A stretch of 64,000 bases of DNA from Geomonas oryzae (GTDB lineage Bacteria; Desulfobacterota; Desulfuromonadia; Geobacterales; Geobacteraceae). The notes below the pieces were generated by a model. That model searched no databases. It was not told the DNA's origin and saw nothing but the letters and a program-made list of their open reading frames with translations. How positions within the stretch are numbered: position 1 is the first letter of the stretch; every line of letters starts with the position of its first letter. Of the stretch, positions 25,933 through 35,286 are shown piece after piece. The translations under genes and the position numbers were made by a program. The stretch lies in assembly GCF_004117875.1 (NCBI RefSeq), contig NZ_RAHW01000004.1, forward strand, positions 454,907-518,906. The letters are read 5' to 3'.

Positions 25933-26768
25933 TAGTAATCGAGTCAGTCGCGCAGATGCAGCAGTTCGCGCGCGAAAGGCGGGGCGAGATCGCCCTGGTT
26001 CCCACCATGGGTTACCTGCACGAGGGGCACGCTTCCCTCATGACCGAGGCGCGCCGTCGCGCCAAGACCGTCGTGGTCAGCATCTTCGTGAACCCCACCC
26101 AGTTCGGCGTCAACGAGGATCTGGACAGCTACCCCCGCGACTTGGAGCGCGACAAGAAAGTCGCCGCAGCGGCAGGCGTCGACGTCATCTTCGCGCCGAA
26201 GGCCGCCGACATGTACCCCGAGGGGTACCAGAGCTACCTGAACGTCGAGGAACTCACCACGCATCTGTGCGGCGCGAGCCGCCCCGGCCACTTCCGCGGT
26301 GTCACCACCGTGGTCGCGAAGCTCTTCAACATCGTGATGCCGACCCTTGCCGTCTTCGGCAAGAAGGACTTCCAGCAGCTCGCCGTGATCAGGCGCATGG
26401 TGAAGGATTTCAACTTCGACGTAGAGATCGTCGGGATGCCCATCGTGCGCGAAGCCGACGGACTGGCGCTCAGCTCCAGAAACGCGCGCCTCACGCCCGA
26501 GCAGCGCCAAGAGGCCCTCTGCCTCTCCCGCGCCATCGCGGCGGCCCGCGACGCTTTCGGTAAAGGCGAGCGGAGCGTGGCTGCTCTCAAGGAAAAGGCC
26601 TTTGCCGTGATCGACGCGGAGAAGGGCGCCGAAGTGGATTATCTGGAATTTAGGGATCAGGACACCCTGCTCCCGCAGGAACAAGCGAATGAGAGAACGC
26701 TGCTCGCACTTGCGGTGCGGGTCGGCTCGGTACGGTTGATCGACAACTGCGTATTAGGGGAGGAATAG
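25929..26768 (+). CDS. panC: Pantothenate synthetase
   Basis: A 279-residue protein with the HIGH-type nucleotidyl motif [14 protein letters not shown] and the [27 protein letters not shown] and [10 protein letters not shown] segments of pantoate-beta-alanine ligases. It joins pantoate and beta-alanine using ATP. Start ATG 25929 overlaps the panB stop by four bases; the frame also extends upstream inside panB, but that part has no PanC similarity. panD follows five bases after its stop. Confidence 0.97.
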   Translation: MIVIESVAQMQQFARERRGEIALVPTMGYLHEGHASLMTEARRRAKTVVVSIFVNPTQFGVNEDLDSYPRDLERDKKVAAAAGVDVIFAPKAADMYPEGYQSYLNVEELTTHLCGASRPGHFRGVTTVVAKLFNIVMPTLAVFGKKDFQQLAVIRRMVKDFNFDVEIVGMPIVREADGLALSSRNARLTPEQRQEALCLSRAIAAARDAFGKGERSVAALKEKAFAVIDAEKGAEVDYLEFRDQDTLLPQEQANERTLLALAVRVGSVRLIDNCVLGEE

Positions 26769-26773
26769 AGAAT

Positions 26774-27178
26774 ATGGACAGGAAGATGCTTAAGAGCAAG
26801 ATCCACAGGGCAACGGTAACCGGTGCAGACCTGCACTACGAAGGTAGCATCACCATCGACCTCGACCTCATGGAAGCGGCCGACATCATCCCGTACGAGG
26901 CCGTCTGCATCTGGGACGTCACCAACGGCAGCCGTTTCGAGACCTACGCCATCGAAGGCGAGCGCGGTTCCGGCGTCATCTGCATCAACGGCGCGGCCGC
27001 AAGGCTCGTGGCGCCGCAGGACCTGGTGATCATCGCGAGCTTTGTGAACATGCCCAACGCCGAAGCGATCGCCCACGAGCCGAAGCTTGTTTTTGTCGAC
27101 GACAAGAACAAGATGCTTCCGACCCGCAAGGAAGCCGCCGGCCAGGCGACGCTCAAGAGCGTGCACTGGAAGAACTAG
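26774..27178 (+). CDS. panD: Aspartate 1-decarboxylase proenzyme
   Basis: The 134-residue proenzyme carries the self-cleavage site YEGSITID, where Ser becomes the pyruvoyl group, plus [19 protein letters not shown]. It produces beta-alanine for the preceding PanC step. The product is a few residues longer than many PanD proteins at the C terminus. It ends the operon; a strong terminator follows 26 bases later. Confidence 0.97.
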   Translation: MDRKMLKSKIHRATVTGADLHYEGSITIDLDLMEAADIIPYEAVCIWDVTNGSRFETYAIEGERGSGVICINGAAARLVAPQDLVIIASFVNMPNAEAIAHEPKLVFVDDKNKMLPTRKEAAGQATLKSVHWKN

Positions 27179-27204
27179 TTTAAAAGCAAGCAGCAGTATC
27201 CCGG

Positions 27205-27239
27205 ACGCTGACAGAAGAAAATTCTGTCAGCGTTTTTTT
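27205..27239 (+). terminator. Rho-independent terminator after panD
   Basis: ACGCTGACAGAA at 27205-27216 and TTCTGTCAGCGT at 27222-27233 form a perfect 12-bp stem followed by TTTTTTTG. Confidence 0.92.
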
Positions 27240-27304
27240 GTTTGACTGGGAAATATCCGGTGCCTTGGAGAAATAATGACCCGAAGCGCGGAACGGGCCC
27301 AAAC

Positions 27305-27372
27305 GTCCCCCCCTTTGCGAAGGGGGAGCCTGCCCCCCGTAGCCTTGGCGAAGGGGGGACAGGGGGGATTTT
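27305..27372. repeat. Full CCCCCTTTGCGAAGGGGG repeat
   Basis: A 68-bp copy nearly identical to 6749-6816, containing GGAGCCTGCCCCCCGTAGCC and a second GCGAAGGGGGG arm. It occupies most of the panD-27556 spacer; the remainder (27373-27555) shows no gene. Confidence 0.8.
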
Positions 27373-27555
27373 GCTCTTTGTCACCTAACCAAACAATCTC
27401 ATCCACCCTTTGATCATGCAAACTCTAGTGAAGATGGCTTTGATTCCGATAACCTGCTAAACTTATTCCCGTTGAGTTAGTTAATCATCTGTCAGTGCTT
27501 TGAGAGCACCTCCGAGTCCTCTGTGACAAGTATCTACTCCCTTAGAGGTTGAAGC

Positions 27556-28800
27556 ATGAGAATCTACGCCGCCGCACACCTGCTCCCCATTTCCTCCCCG
27601 CCCATTGCAGGCGGCGCCCTCGCCGTGGAGAACGGCCGCATCGTCGCGGTCGGCACCCTGAACGAACTCCGCGCGCAGTTTTCAGCGCCGGTAACCGACC
27701 TGCACGAATCGGTTATCATGCCCGGCCTCGTGAACGCGCACACCCATCTTGAGCTCACCCACTTCCCCGCCTGGAAGGTGCGCAAGGACCTCGACTACCT
27801 CCCGAAGCGCTACGTCGAATGGATCCAGCAGGTGGTGAAAATAAAGCGCGCCCTCGAACCGGGCGAAATCGAGCATTCCACGCAGGAAGGGATGCGCCTT
27901 TGCCTCGAGTCCGGCACCACCGCGGTCGGAGACATCCTTTCCGATTTCTCGTTGGTTCCCCTCTACCGCGACACGCCGCTTGCCGGCAGGCTCTTCCTCG
28001 AGGCGATCGGGCACGACCCGATCCTTTGCGACACGCTCGTCGCCCGGTTGGAAACGGCGCTGCAGGGGCTCGAGGGCGCGTTGCTCCCCGGCGTTTCCCC
28101 GCACACGCCCCACACCGTGTCCGGTCATCTCTTCGCGTGCCTCAATGCCCTAAGCGAAAAACTCGGCATCCCGAAGGCGGTGCACCTCTCGGAGACCACC
28201 GAGGAAGTGGCGTTCATGCACGACACCACAGGAGCCTTCGCCGAAATCCTCTACCCGATGGCGCACTGGGAGCAGTACCTGCCGCACCCGATGCGCACCA
28301 CATCGACCCGCTATCTGGACGGCCTCGGCGTCCTCGACGCTTCGACCATCGCCGTTCACGCCGTGCACGTGACACCAAACGACGTGGCGCTTCTCAAGGA
28401 GCGCGGCGTGAGCGTCGTCCTCTGCCCGCGCAGCAACGACCGCCTCTTCGTCGGCTGCGCTCCGCACAAGCTCCTGAAACAGTCCGGGCTCACCTTGGCC
28501 CTCGGCACCGACTCCCTCGCCAGCAACGACTCCCTCTCCATGTGGGACGAGATGCGTTACCTCCAGCAGGCGGCTCCGGGCGTCTTCGAGGCGAGGGACC
28601 TTTTAACCATGGCGACGTTGAACGGTGCGCGGGCGCTGCAGATAGAAGAAAGTGTCGGCTCGCTTGAGCCTGGCAAACGCGCCGATTTCCAGGTATTGAG
28701 CTGCGGCTCCGGCTGCGACCTCTCCTCACTCGAAGCGGCGCTGGTCGAACGCGGGGAAGTGAAGCAGGTGTATCTGGCGGGTACTTCTTATTCGCAGTAG
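27556..28800 (+). CDS. Amidohydrolase, probable aminodeoxyfutalosine deaminase
   Basis: A 414-residue metal-dependent hydrolase of the TRZ/ATZ type with metal ligands in PGLVNAHTHLELTHF, the HLSETTEE histidine, AVHAVHVTPND and GTDSLASNDSLSMWDEM. The length and the LSMWDEM ending match deaminases acting on adenine nucleosides. In Geobacter relatives the closest role is MqnX, which deaminates aminodeoxyfutalosine in the futalosine menaquinone pathway; that assignment is inference. Other cytosine or adenosine-like substrates are possible. GAGGTT precedes the ATG. No other futalosine gene is in the window. Confidence 0.7.
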   Translation: MRIYAAAHLLPISSPPIAGGALAVENGRIVAVGTLNELRAQFSAPVTDLHESVIMPGLVNAHTHLELTHFPAWKVRKDLDYLPKRYVEWIQQVVKIKRALEPGEIEHSTQEGMRLCLESGTTAVGDILSDFSLVPLYRDTPLAGRLFLEAIGHDPILCDTLVARLETALQGLEGALLPGVSPHTPHTVSGHLFACLNALSEKLGIPKAVHLSETTEEVAFMHDTTGAFAEILYPMAHWEQYLPHPMRTTSTRYLDGLGVLDASTIAVHAVHVTPNDVALLKERGVSVVLCPRSNDRLFVGCAPHKLLKQSGLTLALGTDSLASNDSLSMWDEMRYLQQAAPGVFEARDLLTMATLNGARALQIEESVGSLEPGKRADFQVLSCGSGCDLSSLEAALVERGEVKQVYLAGTSYSQ

Positions 28801-28847
28801 CCTTTTGGCTTTTGTTCCTGTAGTCGGGGTGAGGGGAGGGGGCGTTC

Positions 28848-29933
28848 ATGCGGCGGATGGTGAGAGCGCAACGCTTGGCAGGACGGTATTTCGGCGGCTT
28901 GGTCGTCCTCGCGAGCCTACTCATCTCAGGTTGTGGCGGAGGCTCTTCCGGGGGCGCCGATGTCCCTCCCAGGGAGTGGGCCCAGGTAAGCTCCGTTTCC
29001 AGCTCCTCGACCGTAGCCGGCATCAGCGGTACCGCCTGGATTTCCGATTCCTATTACGCGAGCCATTGCGTCGGCTTTTCCTGCCTCACCGATGACACGC
29101 GCACCGACGACTATCCCGGCGTCGACGTCACCTATATCAATCAGACCACCGGTGCAAGCGGCAACGCGACTAGTTACTACGGGCCGGGCACCGACTGGAC
29201 GCACAAGTGGTTCGCCGGAGTGCCGGTAGTCCCCGGAACCAACAACATCGTGATCTCCGCCTACGACCCCGGTGGCAAAGGGACCACCATCACGGTTCAG
29301 GTCGTGGCCCCGCAGCCCTTGACGGTGCAGTCGACGGCCCCTGCGTCGGCCGCTACGGGAGTGCTCTTGAACGCGAGCATATCCGCGCGGTTTAGCGACG
29401 AGATCAACCCTTCCACCACGTATTACATCGCGGTCAACGGCCCAGGTGGGGCGGTTGCCGGCACGAAGAGCGTGAGCGGTTCGACCGTGACCTTTACCCC
29501 CGATGCCAATCTTGCCTATAACACCACCTACACCGTCACCATCCCGACCACGCTGCGCGCCGTTTCCGGCTCCTCCTTGATCTCCGAATATACCTGGTCC
29601 TTCACCACGATGGACTTCCCACTTTTCCGCGTGGTCTCCACCTCTCCCGCGGCCGGAGCGACCGGAGTTTCCAGGTACACAAGCGTTTCCGCCGACTTCA
29701 ACGCCACGCTCGACTACTCGACCTTCGGCCCTGCGTCCTTTTACCTTAACAACGCGAGCGGTGAGCGGTGGGGGTACTATTACTCGGTGTTCGGCTCAGG
29801 CGGGTCCGTAACCGACAGCGTCCCGCTGCAGGCGAACACCACCTATACCGCCACCCTCACCACCGCCATAAGAGACAACGCCGGGAACTCGATGCCCTTC
29901 GACTACGTCTGGAGTTTCAAGACCGGCGAGTGA
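28848..29933 (+). CDS. Lipoprotein with Ig-like (Big_5) domains
   Basis: A 361-residue exported protein. The N terminus carries a lipobox LISGC (C29) followed by a Gly/Ser linker, so it is probably lipid-anchored at the outer membrane. Two C-terminal Ig-like repeats begin with STAPASAATGVLLNASISA and STSPAAGATGVSRYTSVSA and end with YTWSFTT and YVWSFKT, typical of Big_5 domains. A middle region (about 40-150) has two cysteines (SHCVGFSC). The role may be adhesion or surface structure; no enzyme motif is visible. Confidence 0.75.
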   Translation: MRRMVRAQRLAGRYFGGLVVLASLLISGCGGGSSGGADVPPREWAQVSSVSSSSTVAGISGTAWISDSYYASHCVGFSCLTDDTRTDDYPGVDVTYINQTTGASGNATSYYGPGTDWTHKWFAGVPVVPGTNNIVISAYDPGGKGTTITVQVVAPQPLTVQSTAPASAATGVLLNASISARFSDEINPSTTYYIAVNGPGGAVAGTKSVSGSTVTFTPDANLAYNTTYTVTIPTTLRAVSGSSLISEYTWSFTTMDFPLFRVVSTSPAAGATGVSRYTSVSADFNATLDYSTFGPASFYLNNASGERWGYYYSVFGSGGSVTDSVPLQANTTYTATLTTAIRDNAGNSMPFDYVWSFKTGE

Positions 29934-29994
29934 GTGCCGCGATTCCCTTTGCGAAAGTTTTTCCGTGACGAGTGCCAAATGTTGTTGAATGCAA

Positions 29995-30033
29995 AAGGCC
30001 CCGACCTACGCATGACGCGCGGGCCGGAGCCTT
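29995..30033. terminator. Convergent hairpin terminator
   Basis: AAGGCCCCGACC and GGCCGGAGCCTT form an imperfect stem around CATGACGCGC. It lies between convergent genes. A close relative is at 31795-31833. Confidence 0.6.
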
Positions 30034-30103
30034 GGTGACTCAACTCGTACCACTTCGTATCCTGTTACAGGCAGGGGGCTCGATTTACCGGTATGCCTCT
30101 CTC

Positions 30104-31129
30104 CTACAAACGCTTGTTCAGCGAGGCGAAGTACTTCTGCTGGTATCTTACCGCCCTGGGCCTATCTGGGTTGCGGTACAAAAGCTTGGGTTCCCTGGTT
30201 CCCTTCATCATCTTAAGAAGGGCCGACTCCCTTTCCGCCATCTCGTAGTTCACCGTTTCTTTCACATAGTCATCGATGCGCTTCTCCACCAGCTGTGAGC
30301 GCCATTCTCCCGGCCTCAACGCGTTCCTGTTCATGACGATTTGCCACTCGTCATAGTCCTTTATCCTCGCCTCGAGGTCGAGGGTGGGCTTCATGGAAAG
30401 ACTGAGCGATTTGACCAGGAACTGCTGCCTGGGCGGGGTGTTGGTCTTGTTCCCGTTCGCGGCCTCCCATATGGAAGTCCACAGCTCCGCCGTCTTGGTC
30501 ACCAGCTGTTTATACCTGATCGAGTCCTTGCTGTACTTGTTGATCGTGTAGATCTGGCTCACGATATCCGACCGCTTCTGCTCCTTGTAGCCGTAAAACT
30601 CGATGACGTATTCGCTGTTCTCCTGCTTGATGAATTTCTGAAGCCTCTTCTCCATGTTTTTGCCGGTCTTGTCCCGCTGATCCAGGTTGGCCACTTCGAA
30701 GAGGCTCTGCACCATGTCCGCGAGCTCGGAGACCATCCTGTCGTGGTCCTTGGCCTTGATCGCCGTCACCGCTCTGGAACATCTATTGTTGATGTTCTTC
30801 TCGGAGAAATAACCCGGCTGGATCATCAGTTTCCAGTAGTCGTGGCGCAGGACGAACCTGCTTTTGGAGATGAAGTCATCGTAGTGCGGCGAGATCACAT
30901 CCACCATTTCCGGTGGAAGCAGAAAAAGGACGTCGTCTGCGAATCTGTCGAAGATGTCCACCGGAAACTTCTCGTGGATGATCGCCCCGGTGTCCTGGTC
31001 CAGCTTTATTATGATGGGCTGGGCTGCATCGGTGGGGACCAACAGATCGTCATCTTTTGAGTCGGCAAAACTGTCGGCAGCGGTAAAGAGGCTCACAAAA
31101 AGCAGGACTAATAGCAGGAGTCTTTTCAT
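30104..31129 (-). CDS. Secreted hypothetical protein
   Basis: A 341-residue protein with a signal peptide (MKRLLLLVLLFVSLFTAADS) and a mature part rich in charged residues. The segments DFISKSRFVLRHDYWKLM and SRAVTAIKAKDHDRMVSEL have some look of an all-helical zinc-phospholipase-like domain but I cannot confirm it. It is followed on the same strand, in transcription order, by nothing but the convergent terminator. The DUF4124 gene lies 12 bp upstream, so the two are probably co-transcribed. Probably periplasmic; function unknown. Confidence 0.6.
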   Translation of the reverse strand: MKRLLLLVLLFVSLFTAADSFADSKDDDLLVPTDAAQPIIIKLDQDTGAIIHEKFPVDIFDRFADDVLFLLPPEMVDVISPHYDDFISKSRFVLRHDYWKLMIQPGYFSEKNINNRCSRAVTAIKAKDHDRMVSELADMVQSLFEVANLDQRDKTGKNMEKRLQKFIKQENSEYVIEFYGYKEQKRSDIVSQIYTINKYSKDSIRYKQLVTKTAELWTSIWEAANGNKTNTPPRQQFLVKSLSLSMKPTLDLEARIKDYDEWQIVMNRNALRPGEWRSQLVEKRIDDYVKETVNYEMAERESALLKMMKGTREPKLLYRNPDRPRAVRYQQKYFASLNKRL

Positions 31130-31141
31130 TTAACACCCTTC

Positions 31142-31585
31142 TTATCTATATCTCAAAGCGTTGTTCAGTTCTTCGTAGGTCTCGCCGTATGCGGCAGCGC
31201 TGTCGATGCCGAGTTCCTCGCTGCAGTCCACCACCGCGTACCGGTAGGCAACGTTGGACGCATACCCTTTCAGTCGATATTCCGCCCTTTTGTACGCAAC
31301 GCACTGGTCCAGCTCGGTGTACCTTGCCTTCCCTTTTATGTTGACGTTGTATCTGTTCTTCAGAGGGTTTTCTGCCGGATCCTGTTTGTCCTTGTCCTGG
31401 ACGGGCGTCAGATCCTTGGTTTCGACGACCCTCACGCGCTTTGCTCCCTTGGGGATCGTCTTTTTATCGTTCGTGTAGTGTATGCCGTCCTTGTCTTCCC
31501 ACGAGTAGTAGTTCTCCGCTGAAAGGGAAGGGCTCGCCACGGCAAGTAACAGCACCAGAGCTATCAGAAGTCTCAGCGTTTCCAT
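31142..31585 (-). CDS. DUF4124 domain exported protein
   Basis: A 147-residue exported protein with signal peptide METLRLLIALVLLLAVAS, then YYSWEDKDGIHYTNDKKTIP, the core of the DUF4124 domain, and a C-terminal segment with two cysteines (DQCVAYKRAEY and VVDCSEELG). It is the first of a pair with the secreted hypothetical protein 12 bp downstream. The domain is common in periplasmic proteins of unknown role. Confidence 0.68.
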   Translation of the reverse strand: METLRLLIALVLLLAVASPSLSAENYYSWEDKDGIHYTNDKKTIPKGAKRVRVVETKDLTPVQDKDKQDPAENPLKNRYNVNIKGKARYTELDQCVAYKRAEYRLKGYASNVAYRYAVVDCSEELGIDSAAAYGETYEELNNALRYR

Positions 31586-31794
31586 AAGGCAGTACCTTTT
31601 AGCTTCCGCACTGTGTGAACTGGAACGAAATCAGTCTCAGAGAACGTGAATACATATATCTTAATTTATAAAAATTTGCCAGCAAATAATTAAACGGGAT
31701 CAATGTCTTGTGGGAAATCCGGGAGATAGGAATGGTAGTTCTTCAATGAGTGCAGGAGGTAAGGCTGGTTCAGCTGGACGACCTTGAAACGCGA

Positions 31795-31833
31795 AAGGCT
31801 CCGACCGACGCATGACGCGCCAACCGGAGCCTT
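31795..31833. terminator. Hairpin terminator, relative of 29995-30033
   Basis: AAGGCTCCG and CGGAGCCTT form the outer stem, with the same CATGACGCGC loop as the copy at 29995. It lies 27 bp downstream of the Ala/Lys-rich gene on the minus strand. The 31586-31794 space otherwise shows only AT-rich sequence and a possible promoter for the DUF4124 gene. Confidence 0.6.
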
Positions 31834-31859
31834 GGTGATCCCACTCTATTCAACTTTTG

Positions 31860-32321
31860 TTACTTGGCTGCAGGCACCGTAGAGGTTTTGATGGCATCGA
31901 CATCAGCCTTGGCCTTTTCCTTGACGGCCTTTGCATCAGCTTTCGCTTTGGCTTTTGCCTCTTTTGCTTCCTTAGCCTTGGCTTCCTTGGTTTCCTTGGC
32001 TTTTGCCGCCGCATCGGCCTTTGCTTTCGCCTTGGCCTCTTTGGCCTCCTTGGCCTTGGCGGCCGCATCGGCCTTCGCTTTTGCCTTGGCCTCTTTTGCT
32101 TCCTTGGCCTTGGCGGCAGCATCGGCCTTTGCCTGCGCCTTGGCTGCCTTTGCGTCATTTACTTTCGCCGCGGCGGCATCCGCACCTTTTTGAACGTCGC
32201 CGGCGGCGGTGGTTACCGCGGCGGGGACATAAGACGGGGTGGCAGCGTCAGCAGCAAACACGACAGCGGCAAAGGAGATGGCAGCCAGGCCGGCAACCAA
32301 TGCGGACAGAACTTTCTTCAT
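31860..32321 (-). CDS. Exported Ala/Lys-rich repeat protein
   Basis: A 153-residue exported protein. After a signal peptide (MKKVLSALVAGLAAISFAAV) and a short linker come about three copies of an 18-residue unit of the form AKAKAKADAAAKAKEAKE (54-bp DNA repeats), then a shorter partial unit. The mature protein is almost purely Ala, Lys, Glu and Asp and should form one long helix or coiled coil. It may bind nucleic acid, envelope polymers or structure the periplasm; none of these is shown. The repeat DNA could expand or contract between strains. Confidence 0.7.
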   Translation of the reverse strand: MKKVLSALVAGLAAISFAAVVFAADAATPSYVPAAVTTAAGDVQKGADAAAAKVNDAKAAKAQAKADAAAKAKEAKEAKAKAKADAAAKAKEAKEAKAKAKADAAAKAKETKEAKAKEAKEAKAKAKADAKAVKEKAKADVDAIKTSTVPAAK

Positions 32322-32504
32322 GTGTAATACCTCCGGATTTTTTGGGATGACATCACAATGCCGGGCCGGAACGCATCTTCTGTCAGAGAGTGGGATCAGC
32401 CTTGGCGCGAAGAAGATACTTGAGGAAGTTTACCTGTGGCGGGCACATCGTGATGTTATTGAGGTATACCCATTTCACTCTCAAGTCAATAGGGCGGGGT
32501 GACT

Positions 32505-32885
32505 TCAAGGGACGGTCCACTCGAAACTCTGCATCCAGTTCATCCCTCCGTCACCGCCGTCGGACCCGTTGTACTTGTAGGTGAACTTGAGCTTCGTGCC
32601 TTGTTCCAGGGGGAGCGGAAGCTTCACGGAAAAAGGAAAGGTTTCATCCTGTTTGACCTGGCGCGGGATGACGAAGCACGCCTTGCGTGTCCCGGCCTTC
32701 CCCGCCGCGTCGACCACCGTGATCCAGATCTCGATCCCCTCCATGAAAGCGTAGCGGATGTTCTTCCCCACCCCCTCCACGGCCGATGCACCGGCCTCAT
32801 GCTTGATTGCCCAGGCAAGGTTCATGTCGAACTGCGCATAACGATAGGGTAGGTCGTTCATACGTTCACCTTTTACATCGATCAT
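32505..32885 (-). CDS. Hypothetical protein coupled to upstream lipoprotein
   Basis: A 126-residue protein starting MIDVKGERMNDLPYRYAQ. Its ATG overlaps the TGA of the upstream lipoprotein gene (ATGA), so the two are translationally coupled. It contains IRYAFMEGIEIWITVVDAAG and LEQGTKLKFTYKYNGSDGG but no domain I recognise. An upstream start at 32945 is in frame but lies within the lipoprotein gene and is rejected. Confidence 0.5.
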   Translation of the reverse strand: MIDVKGERMNDLPYRYAQFDMNLAWAIKHEAGASAVEGVGKNIRYAFMEGIEIWITVVDAAGKAGTRKACFVIPRQVKQDETFPFSVKLPLPLEQGTKLKFTYKYNGSDGGDGGMNWMQSFEWTVP

Positions 32886-33475
32886 GGGAATGCTTCCCAG
32901 GTCGTCTTGAATATCTTTCGGTATTGCAGCGGCGCAATCCTGCATCCGTCCAAAAGGCTGTCGAAATTGAGGGTAAAACCGTCGATGTTATTCAGGTCGA
33001 ACCTGAACCTGGCTCTTACAAAGAGATATTTGGAGCCCTTCTCATCAGTCGTGACATCTATCGGTTTGAAGGTGCCGGTATTCGTCCTGATGTTGAGGCT
33101 TATGTCCTTTGCACCGAGAACCTTTGCTTTTGCCGTTTCTTTAGGGTAAAGCCACAGCCAAATGGAAAACCCTTCGTGCAGCTTGTCGTTGCCGCCGAGG
33201 TTGAAAATGGGGAAGATGGGCAGGAAAAGCGGTCCGACGGAATAGGTGTAGTCATAAATGATTTCGGACAAGGCTTCGACGGTTACTGCCTCGCATTTGT
33301 AGGCATAAGCGGGAGGTGTGTTTCGGGAAGCGCTGCTGTTGCTCTTTGTCCATTTGTCCCCATCACTCGGAGCGAGGTACCCCCATTTCATCAGAGCGGA
33401 ACAACCAGTGCAGGTGAAAAGGAAGATCGCCAAAAACATGGCTCCGATACTCTTTCGAAGCATGCCGTCGCCCAT
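32882..33475 (-). CDS. Lipoprotein of unknown function
   Basis: A 197-residue protein with a signal peptide ending in a lipobox (FTCTGC, Cys about residue 25). The ATG at 33475 follows GGAGGT by five bases. The mature part has hydrophobic strands (SVGPLFLPIFPIFNLGG, GFSIWLWLYP) and two other cysteines. It is coupled to the small gene downstream. The function is not known; it resembles no enzyme family that I can name. Confidence 0.6.
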   Translation of the reverse strand: MGDGMLRKSIGAMFLAIFLFTCTGCSALMKWGYLAPSDGDKWTKSNSSASRNTPPAYAYKCEAVTVEALSEIIYDYTYSVGPLFLPIFPIFNLGGNDKLHEGFSIWLWLYPKETAKAKVLGAKDISLNIRTNTGTFKPIDVTTDEKGSKYLFVRARFRFDLNNIDGFTLNFDSLLDGCRIAPLQYRKIFKTTWEAFP

Positions 33476-33736
33476 AGATCACCTCCGCCGCATGGTCTCA
33501 AATCTAAGGAACGTCCCCCGACTCCATTGATTGTATCCTTATGCTGCTCTTTGGCAAAAAGGATAAGGTGGAGCATCGAGTCAGCCGATCGACTGACCTC
33601 AACATTAACAACAAACAAAAAACTTTTGTTGGATACCGATGTGGGTTATATTGCCCTAATTCAAATCCGTCAAGTAATTATGACAGGATGACTGTAACGC
33701 CGGGCATCAGTACGGCTGGTCTGCAGTCAGCGTTAA

Positions 33737-34363
33737 CTACCGCAACAGCAGAACCGCCCCCAGAAGAAGCAGCGCCCCTCCCGAGCACTTCTCGATCCAG
33801 TGCGTATGTCGGTCGAGACGACATCTCACCTTTTCGCTTCCCGCCAGTCGTGCTATCGACAGATCCCAAAAGAAGACGGCGAGAACCATCCATAAGCCGT
33901 AGCAGGCCTGGATCGGCTGCGGCGTGTCGCGGCTTACGATCACGGTGAAGAGGCTGAGATAGAAGACGGCATTTTTCGGGTTGAGGATGGCCGAGAGAAA
34001 GCCGGCTGCGAATTGCCTGCGCCCGCAGGTGCCGCGCGATTCCGCCTCAGCTTCAAGCGGTGAGCGGACCGGGCGCCGCGGCGCCTTCAGCAGCATCACT
34101 CCAAGATAAACCAGATACAGGGCTCCGGCCGTTCTTATGGCCGTGAAGAGCAGCGGGGTTTCTTTGATGAACGCGAACCCGGTAAGGGCAAGGAGGATGT
34201 AGGCGCCGTTTGCCGCTGCTATCCCGGCACAAAGCCCCGCAGCCCGCGAAGCCCCCTCCCGGACGGAAGTTCCCACGATGAGGAAGAAGTCGGGCCCCGG
34301 ACTGATCAGGGCCAGGAAGTGCGCCGTAGCGAGCGCTGCGAATTCGACAAGGTATTTGGACAT
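33737..34363 (-). CDS. LysE/RhtB family amino acid exporter
   Basis: A 208-residue membrane protein with about six transmembrane segments and the LysE/RhtB motif ISPGPDFFLIVGTSVREG near the start and GFLSAILNPKNAVFY in the middle. The family exports amino acids or related compounds out of the cell. It ends the minus-strand pair that begins with the AraC regulator at 34431-35249 (67-bp gap), which probably controls it. The exported substrate is not visible. Confidence 0.86.
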   Translation of the reverse strand: MSKYLVEFAALATAHFLALISPGPDFFLIVGTSVREGASRAAGLCAGIAAANGAYILLALTGFAFIKETPLLFTAIRTAGALYLVYLGVMLLKAPRRPVRSPLEAEAESRGTCGRRQFAAGFLSAILNPKNAVFYLSLFTVIVSRDTPQPIQACYGLWMVLAVFFWDLSIARLAGSEKVRCRLDRHTHWIEKCSGGALLLLGAVLLLR

Positions 34364-34430
34364 GCGGCCTCCCGAGCTTTTCAGGGGAGGTTAGCGCGTT
34401 TCGGGCGGAGAAATATTGTGCGAAATTGAC

Positions 34431-35249
34431 TTATTTGCCGGATCTGAGCCGGTATTGGCGGGGTGTAGCGGCGACGATGCGCCGGAAGGTCTTGTGGAAG
34501 TGGCTTTGATCGGCGAATCCCGTCTCCGCCGCGACGCCGGCGGGCGCCATCCCCTCGAGCAGCAGCCGCTTCGCCCTTTCGATGCGGGCGTTCAGCATGA
34601 AGGCATGAGGCGGGAGTCCGACCGCCTGTTTGAAGGTGCGCAGCAGGTGATACGGGTTGCAGCGAAAGACGACCGCAAGCTCCTGCAGCGTGATATTCAG
34701 ATCCGCCCGCTGCTCCAGGTACTCCTTTACCTCACGAACGATCCCGTCCCGCACCTTAACCTGAGCCGGGAGTTTCAGGTCGCAGGTGCCGGCAAAGAGT
34801 TCGCTCGCAAATTGCGCAGCACTCTCCGTCTTTTCCAAGGGTAGGGCGTCGCCTGCCAGGATTTCCGTGAGTTCGAGGAAGGAGTCGTAGAGGGTGCGGC
34901 TGTCAACGAGAAAATCGGCGGGTGGGATGAAGTGCTCCTGCCTGCCGAAGAGCGCCTCCTGGATCGAGCGGCACCACGTCGCATCGAAAAAGGCCATGAG
35001 GTAGGAACGGGCGCTTCCTTCCGAAGGGTTGCAACTGTGCACCGTTTCGGGAGGGATGACCGCCAGAAGGCCGGGGGACAAGACGCAGGTCGAGTTCCTC
35101 ACCGTCATCACGGCCTTTCCCTCCGTGACGGCGCCTACGCAGAACTCGCGGTGACAGTGCGCCTTGTAGCTTTCCGCGCTCCGGCTGGTGTACCTCACCT
35201 CGACGATCGGCACGCTCGCGTCGTTCCAGAAAGTATGTGAGGCTTTCAT
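34431..35249 (-). CDS. AraC family transcriptional regulator
   Basis: A 272-residue regulator with an N-terminal cupin-like ligand domain (SYKAHCHREFCVGAVTEG, PPETVHSCNP) and a C-terminal AraC DNA-binding pair of helix-turn-helices (ITLQELAVVFRCNPYHLLRT and GVAAETGFADQSHFHKTFRR). It sits upstream of a LysE exporter on the same strand, a common pairing in which the regulator senses an amino acid. No palindromic site was identified upstream. Confidence 0.87.
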   Translation of the reverse strand: MKASHTFWNDASVPIVEVRYTSRSAESYKAHCHREFCVGAVTEGKAVMTVRNSTCVLSPGLLAVIPPETVHSCNPSEGSARSYLMAFFDATWCRSIQEALFGRQEHFIPPADFLVDSRTLYDSFLELTEILAGDALPLEKTESAAQFASELFAGTCDLKLPAQVKVRDGIVREVKEYLEQRADLNITLQELAVVFRCNPYHLLRTFKQAVGLPPHAFMLNARIERAKRLLLEGMAPAGVAAETGFADQSHFHKTFRRIVAATPRQYRLRSGK

Positions 35250-35286
35250 CTATAGCGTCTCTCCGTCATCGCAAAAGGAAGACGCT

